A DNA stretch of 64,000 bases, taken from the NCBI GenBank assembly GCA_003024785.1, contig PUQB01000003.1:372001-436000 (forward strand), in the 5' to 3' direction. Source of the DNA: Selaginella tamariscina (taxonomy: Eukaryota; Streptophyta; Lycopodiopsida; Selaginellales; Selaginellaceae). A program made the position numbers and the translations under genes. The notes beneath the pieces were generated by a model. The model was not told where the DNA came from and did not search any database. It saw only the letters and a program-made list of their open reading frames with translations. Position 1 is the first letter of the stretch. Every line of letters begins with the position of its first letter. This document shows, one piece after another, positions 1 to 9,668 of the stretch.

Positions 1-302
1 AATATTATTAAAAAGTTAAAACTGAATTTTTAAAAGTTGAGAAGTTTGTTATATACAGTGTTAAAATTTATAATTATATTATTGAATATCGTTAAATGAA
101 GATATCTATTTAGAACACCTGGTTCTGATTTCTCTACCACTTTTGCCACGTTGGAAATGTAGAATATACACACACACAGCGAGAGAGTCTACTATTACAC
201 TCCTGAGGGTATTTTATATATTTAAGAAATTTAATCTTATATTATAAGTAAACAGACTTAATAGACTAAGTAGACTAGGGAACTTACCAATGTGGTAGTA
301 TG
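1..302. other. AT-rich intergenic, 3' flank of the beta-xylosidase gene
   Basis: AT-rich sequence with a short CA run near 170. No coding signal, RNA gene or repeat was recognised. It lies downstream of the minus-strand beta-xylosidase stop codon and probably holds its 3' UTR and polyadenylation region. Confidence 0.5.
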
Positions 303-3180
303 TCAGCTTGTTATTACAAGGCCATGTATTACACCGTCGGGCAAGAGGAGCTCATGTTGTCCCAAATGCAGGAATCGCTCCCCATCACGATGTACAATGC
401 TGAGATCCCTACATGGATCCACATCAAACACGACTTCCTGTGCAAACCCAGCCTCCAAATGCACTCTCTTGAATGCAATCAGCTGCTTTTGAGGAGCACC
501 TTCAGCAGGAACCCAAGGCGGAACTGTGTAGAGCAACACAGGATGACCTCCTGACATACCACCACTGTTGCTTACTGCCACTCTTGCCTCAAACCTTAGC
601 CTCTTACATATGTCCGTTGCACTCAACACATGCAAGTGGATGTTACAGTTAGAAGCCTGGCATGCACCCTCATCATTGTCGGACACCGAAAGCTCAAGTG
701 GTGCTGATATAAACCTGTACGAGTATGTGGTGTAGGATAACCCATCACCAAAGCTAAACAGCCTTGGTCCTGTGTAGAACCGGTAACTTCTGCCTGGATA
801 AGCAGTTCGAACGTCAGGCCTCATGCTCATGTCTAGCATATTCACATCCTTTATGAATTCTTCAGGGTACCATGTCATGGGTAATCGACCGCCTATAACA
901 AATATTCAAACATCACACACACCCATACACACACAGAGTGTAACCTGGGTTATAAGCTCCAAAGAGAACGTAAGCTAATGCAGCACCACCGGATTGACCG
1001 GGATATCCAAGCCACAAAATACTGGAGATTCTGGGGTCATTCTTAAACTGAGAAACATCAACCGGGCCAGCAGACATGACAACAAGGATAATTGGACAGC
1101 TGACAGAGTCTGCAATTCTGGTTATAAGTTGAGGCTGCATTCCAGGGAGAAGCAAGCTCGTCCTATCCAGGGTTTCAGCTTCCACTGACTGATCCAAACC
1201 AGCCACAATAACCACAGCATCAGACTTGGTTGCTACACGGACTGCCTCTCCAAATAGCTCGCTTCCGCTGCATGCTACATTTCTGCAGCCGGATGCATAC
1301 GTAACATTCCTGCTGTACATGGTCAAGCCTTGCAAGGGTGACACATACTTGCAAGGTACTCCTGGAAGTACGAAAGTCCGTAAATATCTATCAAAATATC
1401 AGTTTCATCTCACCTTCATAGTTTCCAAGCATGGTGTGTGTAGCATTTGCATTGGGACCTATGATGGCTACCGACTTGAGCCGTGCTGAAGGGAGAGGTA
1501 AAGAGCCATCATTCTTCAAGAGAAAATTCCTTCAAGAGCAGCATCTAGTGCAAGCTTATCATGATCCTTGCTACATATGTCGTTCAATCCTAGTTTTCCA
1601 TACCATGGATCGTGACCATCGAACAGTCCAAGCCTCATTCTCGTGGTCATCAGGTTTGATACTGCTCGGTCCAAGTCCGACTCAGCAATCTTTCCGGCTC
1701 GTAGAGCTGCCAGTGCATGGTCAGCTAGGAAAGTTCCACAGTTGAGATCCAAGCCTGTGAGCGTGAGCAAATTATAAATAACATTCGATATATCAAGGCT
1801 TATAACTATATTAATATATTTATTATTTGATATGCAGGACTATAGCATATCATATACCAATCATACGGTTTTACCAGAAGCCTTGAGAAACGGTCACAAG
1901 CAATCCCTTTTTTACCTCGTCATATGGAAATTATTACGACAATTAAGAAGAACCACATTAACAATTTAATAATACTTTTTAATTAGTTTTCAGCACATAC
2001 AATACATGCATATTGCTTACACATACATGTGTGCATAAACATACACTACCTGCTAGGATTGAATCTGCAACAGCATCTTCAGGAGAGGGAGCATAAGTCG
2101 TACTGTCATAGAAGACCTTGAGGGAGTCGCAGTCCGAAACGATATATCTGCATTCTATTGTTCAGTTTTATATGTGAAATAAAACTAACAAGATGAACTT
2201 ACCCATTTAAGCCCCAGTTTTCTCTCACGGTTTCCGTGAGAAGTTTGCGATCAGCACAAGTTGGAACACCGTTGACGCGGTTGTAAGAACACATGATGCT
2301 GCTTACTCCACCCTCTCGAATGCAGCTTTCGAATGGTCTGTTGTATGTGTCCTCTAAATCTTGCTCGCTTACCTACATGCTACCATGTATAAATGCCAGT
2401 TATGCACACATCATACATGCATTTGTGACGTATCATGTAGGAACACATCCATACCTCAGCATTAAAGTGGTACCGATCGGTTCCTTTCCAGTTATCAACG
2501 TCGTACGCAGTGAGATGTTTGCAACAAGCAGAAAGCTTGAGATAACCATTTGGCAGTTCATCTTGCAATCCTTTGACATAAAATTCAGCAAACTTGCTTG
2601 CAAGCAAAGGATCCTCCCCAGGTGTCTCTTGGCCTCGCCCCCATCTCGGATCGCGAAAGATATTCACATTTGGACTCCAGAATGTCAGCCCAGATCTTCC
2701 AAGGTTGTACATGGCCCTCGCCTCCGTCGACACAGCCTACACTACTCAGCTTAATACTATACGTAGAAAGAGAGAGATGCAAACTGTACATACCTGTCCG
2801 ATTTTGTAGAAGAGAGCGGTGTTGAATGAAGCGGCAGTGGTGATGGGCACAGGGAAGCTGGTAGCCCCTGAAGCATCACCTCCAAACTGCACACCAGGAC
2901 TGGTTGCTACACCATGTAAAGCTTCCTGCCACCATTGATACTCAGGAATCCCGAGTCTCTGGATACCCCGTGCTGCATTCACCATTTGACCAACTTTCTC
3001 ATCAACTGTTAGTCTTGACACAAGATCCCGCACCCTTTCCCCCGTTCCCAGCCGAACATCACAAAAGGGCAGGTATCCCAGGCTTGAATTCGAGGTGTCA
3101 CATGCATACTTACTGGTGGAAGACGCCTGTGATGTTACCATAAGCACCACAAGGAGGAGTACTCTTGGTGTACCTTCCAT
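303..3180 (-). CDS. BXL: Beta-D-xylosidase / alpha-L-arabinofuranosidase, glycoside hydrolase family 3
   Basis: This multi-exon gene encodes a secreted GH3 enzyme of the plant BXL group, which removes xylose or arabinose from cell-wall xylan and arabinan. It opens with a hydrophobic signal peptide ([15 protein letters not shown]). Exon 1 (2,794-3,180) has the N-terminal motifs [14 protein letters not shown] and TSFP. Exon 2 carries [20 protein letters not shown] and the KHLTAYD segment. The nucleophile motif VSDCDS lies near 2,130, and [12 protein letters not shown] near 1,180 holds the expected acid/base glutamate. The last exon (303 to about 890) has [11 protein letters not shown] and a fibronectin-III-like C-terminus, so the layout is full length. 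Introns are short with GT..AG ends; the one near 1,770-2,050 is longer. One anomaly: near 1,525, after DAALEGI, the frame is lost by one base in a T run, and the expected [10 protein letters not shown] follows in the next frame. This is either a recent mutation or a sequence error. Confidence 0.9.
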
Positions 3181-3914
3181 CTTCCCAGCGGTATGGACAT
3201 GTTCGGATCCATCTTAAACTCATATATATACACACAGAAAAAGAATAATATAAAACAGTATAATACATAAACATGCATTGATGTATATGCATGTATAAGG
3301 GTGCAAGAGTTAATGTTGTCTGGGCGGGTAAGGGAAGCATGGTAGCACAGGCACTTTTACCTACAGGGCTTTTGGCCTGGCGTGCAGTAAATGTTTGATA
3401 CAATAGTCAAAGCATTTGAGGTATCTTGTCGTACAACTAACTAAGTGCCTAAAAAGTTTACTTATCGTACAGATTAAGTGGCTAAACTATTTTGAATGCA
3501 AAAAGTTAACTGATTAGAAAGTTTACCTTTTGACCTTTTCCATAAAAGATTGTAACCATTGCTGCTTCTGCAAATGCAAACAATGAGATTATCAAAGATT
3601 GTAACTGCAGCATTAGACCCTGTAAACCTTGCGAAATCCAGAAATACAAGTCTATAACGCAAAATATACAATAGACAAATGATGCGATATCTGGACCAGT
3701 TCTAATGAGACCGGTATCACTTGTATAGGCAGAAAATCGCATACACGGAGAGAGAGATTACCGCATCTCTCTCATGTGCTATTGCATACTTCTATAAATC
3801 TAAAGACAATTCAGTCGCTCATGCAACTGCTTCAGCAGCAAAAGGGAACTACCAAAACCTTCTTAACATGATTAGCGACTACGTACACCGCCGAAAGTAT
3901 GTACAAAATTCTTA
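3181..3914. other. Intergenic: 5' region of beta-xylosidase and 3' region of the RAD51AP1-like gene
   Basis: About 730 bp between the start codon of the beta-xylosidase gene and the stop codon of the next minus-strand gene. It is AT-rich with CA/TA runs near 3,230. The promoter of the xylosidase gene must lie here, but no specific element was identified. Short open frames in it show no recognisable protein. Confidence 0.45.
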
Positions 3915-5230
3915 CTAGCCGGCCAAGTAAGGATGCAAGGACGGCGGCCTGAAGCGTCTAGACAATCCCACCACTCTCCGGTGAGGTAAGCTTACAAGCC
4001 CTGTACCCACAAAAACCTCTTCTAGTCAGTGCAAAGCCTTGTCCATCTTAAACTCTACCTGGAGATTTGGTAGCTTCTCTCGTATTCCTACGCTTTTTCA
4101 CTGCCAAAATCTCAACTTATCAAGTTATAACACACGCACTCACACGTACACGCACACATAGACCATGTGTGGATTTTCGAACAGCATTGTACGTATATAT
4201 CCGACAATATATAAATAGATGTATAGTGCCTGCAGTACAACGATATACATCCTACATGCATACGGACGGCACTCATATAATATATAAAGCTTACCTTGAG
4301 CTGGATCTTCTTCTTTAATGTTCTGTCCCATTGATTCTTCTGAGGTCTGTAAGATAAGTTAATCACCAACTAAATCTTAGAAAAAGCTAAGCAAAAGGAC
4401 TTACATCATCCTGTTCTTCCTCGCTTTCCTTCTCCTTTTTGGCCCTTAGATCCTGCAAAGAATAAGAATCTAAACTAGCGCAAGCAACTAAAGGACATAC
4501 ATCAGAGCCAGTTTGTTCGTGCTGTTGGTAAAACTCCTTTTGAGCTTCAGCATTCGGCCTGAAGCTCACGGCTTCTCCCTGTTCGTCCTTCACAACATGC
4601 ACATGCATAGCCACCATTAGCAAATAAGAAAAGAACCATTTCACTTACTCTAGACGTACAGTGATCCTGAACCACGTCCTGCTTCTGGGTCTGATTTGCT
4701 TTGTCCTGCGACATCAGTCACCATATATAAATCGTTATAAATTATTTATCATGCCATATTGTTGTACCGCATCTTGAAGGGCTTGATCCTCGTAGGTTAC
4801 ATCCAAGAGGCACTGAAACGCGAGAGACGGGTTGGGAGGATCTGCTCTGGAGCAATTCGCGGAGGGTTCTGGAGCCGAGTACCCACGATCTGCAACATCA
4901 TTAAGGGATTCCCGGATAGCTCTCTCCAGTTGCATCGCTTCCGCTCGCTCCTGCCCAAAACAAAAGGGGAAAAATTTGCTCTCTTGCCCATTATCACATT
5001 GTAGCGAAACACACCTTCGGATTCGGACGCTCCTGAAGCAATGCGTGAGAAAACGGTAAAAGAAAGAAGCACGTTCATCCCCATACCTTCCTCTTCTTCC
5101 TCGGAACACTGGCCGGTTCTTCAACCGCATTCTTCCGCCTGCTCGGCCTGCTGATCGGTTCCGTGAAATCGTCATCCGAGACACTCTCCGCGTAGCAGAC
5201 GCTGCTCCTCGCTTGCCGCTGCGGCCTCAT
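3915..5230 (-). CDS. RAD51-associated protein 1-like (RAD51AP1-like) protein
   Basis: I read nine small exons with GT..AG introns giving about 245 residues. The start MRPQRQARSSVCYAESVSDDDF resembles the basic N-terminus of RAD51AP1, in which an R-P-x-R-x-x-x motif precedes an acidic S-D-D-D-F box. After KKRK comes a UIM/SIM-like helix, QLERAIRESLND, at the place where vertebrate RAD51AP1 has a similar AL-S-rich helix. The middle is acidic and low complexity (KEKESEEEQDD), then basic (KKRRNTREATKSP). The C-terminus VVGLSRRFRPPSLHPYLAG* matches the GLSRxxRxxxLHP RAD51-binding signature at the extreme C-terminus of vertebrate RAD51AP1. RAD51AP1 stimulates RAD51 strand exchange in homologous recombination. 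The protein is shorter than the human one (about 335-350 aa). Exon 1 is 5,087-5,230 and the second exon may be only 18 nt. The divergent neighbour MTP5 starts 58 bp away. The family call is an inference from motifs at both ends. Confidence 0.68.
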
Positions 5231-5288
5231 TCCCTAAACCTCGGAACTGGGCAGAGCCCTAGTAACAGAGTTTTAGGGTTCTTGAGCC
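5231..5288. promoter_or_regulatory. 58-bp bidirectional promoter/5' UTR region with two teloboxes
   Basis: The space between the two divergent start codons is only 58 bp. It contains CCCTAAACC at 5,232-5,240 and TTTTAGGGTT at 5,271-5,280, which are telobox-type (AAACCCTA) motifs in opposite orientations. Such motifs are known plant core-promoter elements of housekeeping and growth-related genes. Transcription start sites must lie here or inside the opposite gene. The role is inferred from position and motif. Confidence 0.5.
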
Positions 5289-6985
5289 ATGGAGCTTGAT
5301 GGAGCGGCTTTTGATTCGGTGCCGCTGACTCCGCAGCCGGACAAACAGGCGATCAGCAGGTACGCAATGAGTGATCCAAGGCCCTTGCGCCATCCCTCCT
5401 TCCGGGATACTTGGACTCCTTCTGTGTCCCGCCTCAATCCCGACATGAATTTTGCGAAATCCGTTTCCATTGGCAAGGAAGGCGATGATTCGTTTGAATT
5501 CGGAAGAAAGGCTTGTAGCAGCAGCAAGTGGAACAATGTGAGGGGAGCTGTAAGAGCGTTAACAGTGATGCAGAAGGTCACGAGGCACGGTAACCGCCAA
5601 ACGAAGAGACTGCTACTTCTCATTTTGCTCAACGTTGCTTATTCTTCTATTGAACTTTTCATTGGATTGGTCACGGGCCGGATTGGTGAGACATGAACTT
5701 GTCTTCGTTTGTTTCGTTTTACAAATCTCTTTGTTCGCCAGGTTTGGTGTCGGATGCTTTTCATTTAACATTTGGTTGTGGCATGCTGAGCTTCTCATTG
5801 TTGGCTATGGTCGTTGCAAGGAAGAAGCCTGACGATGTATACACTTACGGGTTGGTTTATTATCCTTGCTGTGCTAAAACTGAACTTAAGTGTTTCTGTT
5901 TTCTCCCGTAGGCTTAAGAGAATGGAAGTTCTAGCAGCGTTTACAAACACAGTAAGTTTCTCGTGAGCATCCTTTGTCTTGTTTTTACAAACGTCGTTCG
6001 TGTTGTTGCAGCTATTTCTATTGTTTCTTGCGTTTTCCCTTTGTGTAGAAGCGCTCCACGCATTTGTGCAAGATGAATCGGAACACAAGTAATCAATGGT
6101 TTGAGTTTTATTACTACCGTTATAATTCCTGTTCTTCATGCAGGCACTATCTCATTGTATCAGCTGTAGCTAACTTGTCCGTAAATCTTCTGGGAGTGTG
6201 GTTTTTCCGCAACTATGCACGAGTCCGGTTTGGTTAGTACATGCTTTTGAGTTACTAAGATAATTTTTTATTAACTTTTGTATGTACAACAGCCTATAGG
6301 AAGGCAGAAGATATGAACAATCACTCCATCTGTCTTCATGTGCTCTCGGATTCTATCAGAAGGTAGATTGGTCATAATTAAAGTACACCATGGTAGTTAC
6401 GGTTTGTTCTTGCAGTGCGGGCGTGATTCTGGCATCCTGGGCTTCTGGCATTGGGGTAAGACACTTAATGTTAACAAAATATGTAATAACTGGATTTCCC
6501 TGTGCAGCGTGAAGAATGCGGAAACACTATGCCTCGGCCTTGTCTCTGTAGCTGTCTTTCTACTAGCGTTACCTCTCTTCAAAACCTCTGGTGGATTGCT
6601 GTTGCAAATGTCACCTCCAGAAGTATCCCGGTCCGCTTTTAACAAATGCCTCAGACAAGTAAGTATATCCAACGAACAATGTCAGTGGACTCATAAAGTG
6701 AATTAGGTTGGGATTCTTGAAGGCGTAGTGGAGTGTCATAGCTCTCGTTTCTGGGAGCTGGTTCCGGGATTTGTGGTGGGAAGTTTACTCCTCGAGGTAA
6801 GATGTTGTATAGCGACGCATATATACATATATACACATTTCACTACATATATACACTTGTTGCAGGTGAAAGAAAATGCGGACGAGCAACGTATCCTTAA
6901 GCACACACAGAGCATTTACAATGACATTGGTGTGAAGGATTTAACGTTGGAATTCCGGATAAGACCATCGACGACGAATACATAA
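5289..6985 (+). CDS. MTP5: Cation diffusion facilitator, MTP5-type (ZnT6-like) zinc transporter
   Basis: Ten exons: 5289-5685, 5742-5850, 5912-5952, 6012-6088, 6144-6232, 6293-6362, 6416-6455, 6508-6658, 6707-6796 and 6866-6985. All introns are about 50-75 bp. The hydrophilic N-terminus is followed by transmembrane segments including LLLLILLNVAYSSIELFIG, SDAFHLTFGCG, TLFLLFLAFSLCVEALHAF and HYLIVSAVANLSVNLLGVWF. The pattern NNHSICLHVLSDSIRSAG, the C-terminal GGLLLQMSPP and the cytosolic tail (FWELVPGFVVGSLLLE) closely follow Arabidopsis MTP5, which pairs with MTP12 to load zinc into the Golgi. As in ZnT6/MTP5, the transmembrane-2 site is degenerate (SDAFH followed by LTFG), which fits a non-transporting partner subunit. 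The junction of exons 7 and 8 is out of phase by one base at a GGGG run (6,453-6,456), possibly a sequence error. The start codon follows the teloboxes. Confidence 0.87.
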
Positions 6986-7056
6986 TATATGTAGATTCCA
7001 TTTAGGGATCAACCTTCAATCCTAACCATTAATCTTTGATTAACCTAGAAGCAGCT

Positions 7057-7344
7057 ATGGCGTCAGGATTCGGGATTAATGGTTTCAGAGGGCGATGCTA
7101 CGATCTGTTCATGGATTTCCGAGAGTGCATGATCCACTGTACTGTGCCCAAGGACTGCCTGGAGCTGCAAGAGGATTACTTTGAGTGCCTGTATCACACC
7201 AAAGAGGTATGCAATTTTCCCCATTTCTTCCCCATGTCATTCTGTGTGAGTCCTTTGCAGCTTCGGAGGCGGTATGAAATTGAGAAGGAGAGAAAGCGAC
7301 AGGAGAAGGAGAATAAGCAATCCGGAGGTGGGCATCACAAATGA
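7057..7344 (+). CDS. NDUFS5: NADH dehydrogenase (complex I) iron-sulfur protein 5 / 15-kDa subunit
   Basis: Two exons, 7057-7206 and 7261-7344, with a 54-bp GT..AG intron. The protein MASGFGINGFRGRCYDLFMD... is about 77 residues, close to the size of plant NDUFS5. It carries the twin CX9C signature (C-YDLFMDFRE-C and C-LELQEDYFE-C) of intermembrane-space proteins folded by the MIA40 pathway, then a basic charged helix (RRRYEIEKERKRQEKE). NDUFS5 is an accessory subunit on the intermembrane-space side of mitochondrial complex I. The start was chosen at MASG, which matches known plant orthologues; an in-frame upstream ATG at 7,036 would add seven residues. The MTP5 stop codon is only 71 bp upstream, so the promoter is very short. 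Confidence 0.92.
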   Translation: MASGFGINGFRGRCYDLFMDFRECMIHCTVPKDCLELQEDYFECLYHTKEVCNFPHFFPMSFCVSPLQLRRRYEIEKERKRQEKENKQSGGGHHK

Positions 7345-7502
7345 GATCGTGCATTTGTCATAATAAGTGAGTAATCTGTTTTGTAAAATTTTTCAGACCA
7401 AAACTGGGAACTTTGTTTTAATATGAACATAACGTATGTACGTATGTATATATACATTAGTTCGGTAGTAGACTTCCTTGTTAACTAACACCAAAGGAAT
7501 GA

Positions 7503-9668
7503 TCAGCTGTTCGGCCCATAAGCCACTAATGCAACAGATGCAATCTCACTTGTTTCCAAGTTATCAAGATTTCGACATGCCCTATCAAGGACCTCCACAC
7601 AACATTGTCGGCTTGAAACGGCATGGTGTTGACGATTGATAATGCTTCAGGCAGTCTATTGGCTCTTCCCAGCATGTCAACCACGCAGGTATAATGTTGT
7701 ATAGTTGGCCGGATATTGTATGTAGACATGGACTCAAACTGCCGTTTACCCTCATCCACCATCCCTGCATGACTACAAGATGTAAGAATCAAGAGAAATG
7801 TGATCCCATCCATTTGTAAACCGGCCCTCTGCATATCCTGTACAAGACTAAACACTTGAGACGTGGCCCCGAGTGAGCTGTATCCCGCTATCAATGCATT
7901 CCAAGACACTAGATCTTGAGAATGCACTAATTCAGCAGCAGCCATAATCCCACATTTCCCATAGAAGTCGACGAGAGCAATTGCCACTGCTCGGTTTTGT
8001 TCCGCTCCAAGCTTGCATACTTGAGCGTGTATTCCTTGTCCAAATCCCAGCGCCGCTCTACTCCCACTGCCTTGAGCAGGGCGACATATGTGAGAGAGTC
8101 CGCTTCACAGTCCATCCTCATCCATAAGTCCATCGCTGCCATGCTATCCCCATTCTCCACGTATGCCAGCAAGAGAGCATTCCATGAATAAACGTTCCGA
8201 GTGACCATGTTTTCGAACACAACCTTGGCATTTTCCATGCTTGTGCATTTGCCATACATTTCTATCAAGGTGTTTGCAACAAATACATCCTCACCAAACC
8301 CACGGTCTTGGGCTTGCCGATGAATGGCTACACCGTTATCCAAACAAAACTTGAGCTGTTTCTCAGTAACCAAAGCTGTACATGCCTTAACTGCAGCAAC
8401 AAATGTGACGGAGTCCGGTTCGCAGTCCATGCTGTCGAATAAATCTAGAGCTGTTAGGCTCTCCCCGTTTTCCACGTATCCAGAGATCAGGTTCGTCCAT
8501 AGAACAACGTTTCTAAATGTCACGTTCTCGAAAACAGCCCGAGCATGCACCATGCTCCCGCATTTGCTATACATTTCTACCAAGTTGCTTGCCACGAATA
8601 TGTCTGTATCAAATCCACGCTGTTTGGCTCCTTCATGCATGGCTATCCCATTTTGCATGCAAAACTGCTTGTCGGTAGCCAGTCGTGTGCAGGCCTGTAG
8701 TGCAGCGACAAACGTAACAGAGGTGGGCTCGCAATCCATGCTGTTGAATAAATTCACAGCCATCAAGCTCTCCGCGTTTTCCACATATCCATTTATAAGA
8801 CTGGTCCATAAAACGACATTCCGGTGAACCGTGCTGTCAAACACGGAGCGGGCACGCCACATGCTCCCGCATTTGCTATACATTTCTATCAAGTTGGTTG
8901 CCACAAACACGTCTGCATCAAACCCACGTTCTCTGGCTTGTCTATGGATTGCAATCCCTTTCTCCAGACATAGCTGCTTGTCCATCTTGCCCTCGGTGGT
9001 CAAGGCCACGCACGTCTTGAGTGCAGCAACGAAAGTAAGGGAATCCGGTAGCTGGTCCACCCTCGTCAATAAGTCCATAGCTACCATGGTTTCGCCATTC
9101 TCCACATATCCAAGAACGAGGATGTTCCATGAGACAATATCCCATTTGGCATGCTGTCAAAAACGCTCCGGGCACGCACCATGCTCCCAGATTTTGTATA
9201 CATATCCAGCAAAGTATTTGCCAAAAATAAGTCTGTGTGAAATCCAAGTTGTTTCACGCATCGGTGGAGAGCCACGCCCCTGTTTAACACGAACTGCCTG
9301 CCCAAGCGCGTGCACGCCTTGAATACAGCAAGAAATGTAACAGAGTTTGGTTCGCAATCCATGCTTGTGAACACTTCCATCGCTATCAAACTTTCACCAT
9401 TTTCCACGTACCCAAGAATGAGAGCCGTCCAGGCGACAACGTCTTGATGGATCATGGTGTTGAAGGCAGCGTGGGCATGCAAAATACTGCCACATCGGCT
9501 ATACATGGTGATCAGAGCAGTCCCAATGTATTTGTCTGTGTCACAGCCAGCTCGAACAGAGGTGTCATGTGCCATCCTTCCCCCTTGCAAGTCCATTCTC
9601 TTCCCGCATTGTTTCAGAGCAACGACCAACCTGAAAACTTCTTGTGATGCATGGAAATTCCGAGACAT
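7503..9668 (-). CDS. Pentatricopeptide repeat (PLS-class) protein, frame broken three times
   Basis: Apparently intronless gene for an organelle-type PPR protein. It has repeated units of the form VFVATNLIEMYSKCGSM..ARSVFD / VVLWTSLINGYVENGESL.A..LF / EPDSVTFVAALKACT, in the P-L-S order of the PLS subfamily. These proteins bind organellar RNA. Translation starts at MSRNFHASQEVF (9,668). By comparison with the repeat consensus, one base is missing near 9,145 (after DSMP), one near 8,025 (before the IHAQVCKLG segment) and one near 7,580 (after WRSLIG). With those, the reading would end ..VALVAYGPNS at 7,503 in an E-like tail. The first site lies at an A run. Either this is a young pseudogene, or the assembly lost bases; the repeats between the breaks are in good order, which favours the latter. 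Confidence 0.8.

Noticed and set aside
7997-9322. Several plus-strand frames of 64-167 codons
   Set aside because: Mirror frames of the minus-strand PPR gene; their sequence follows the repeat period of the PPR motifs.
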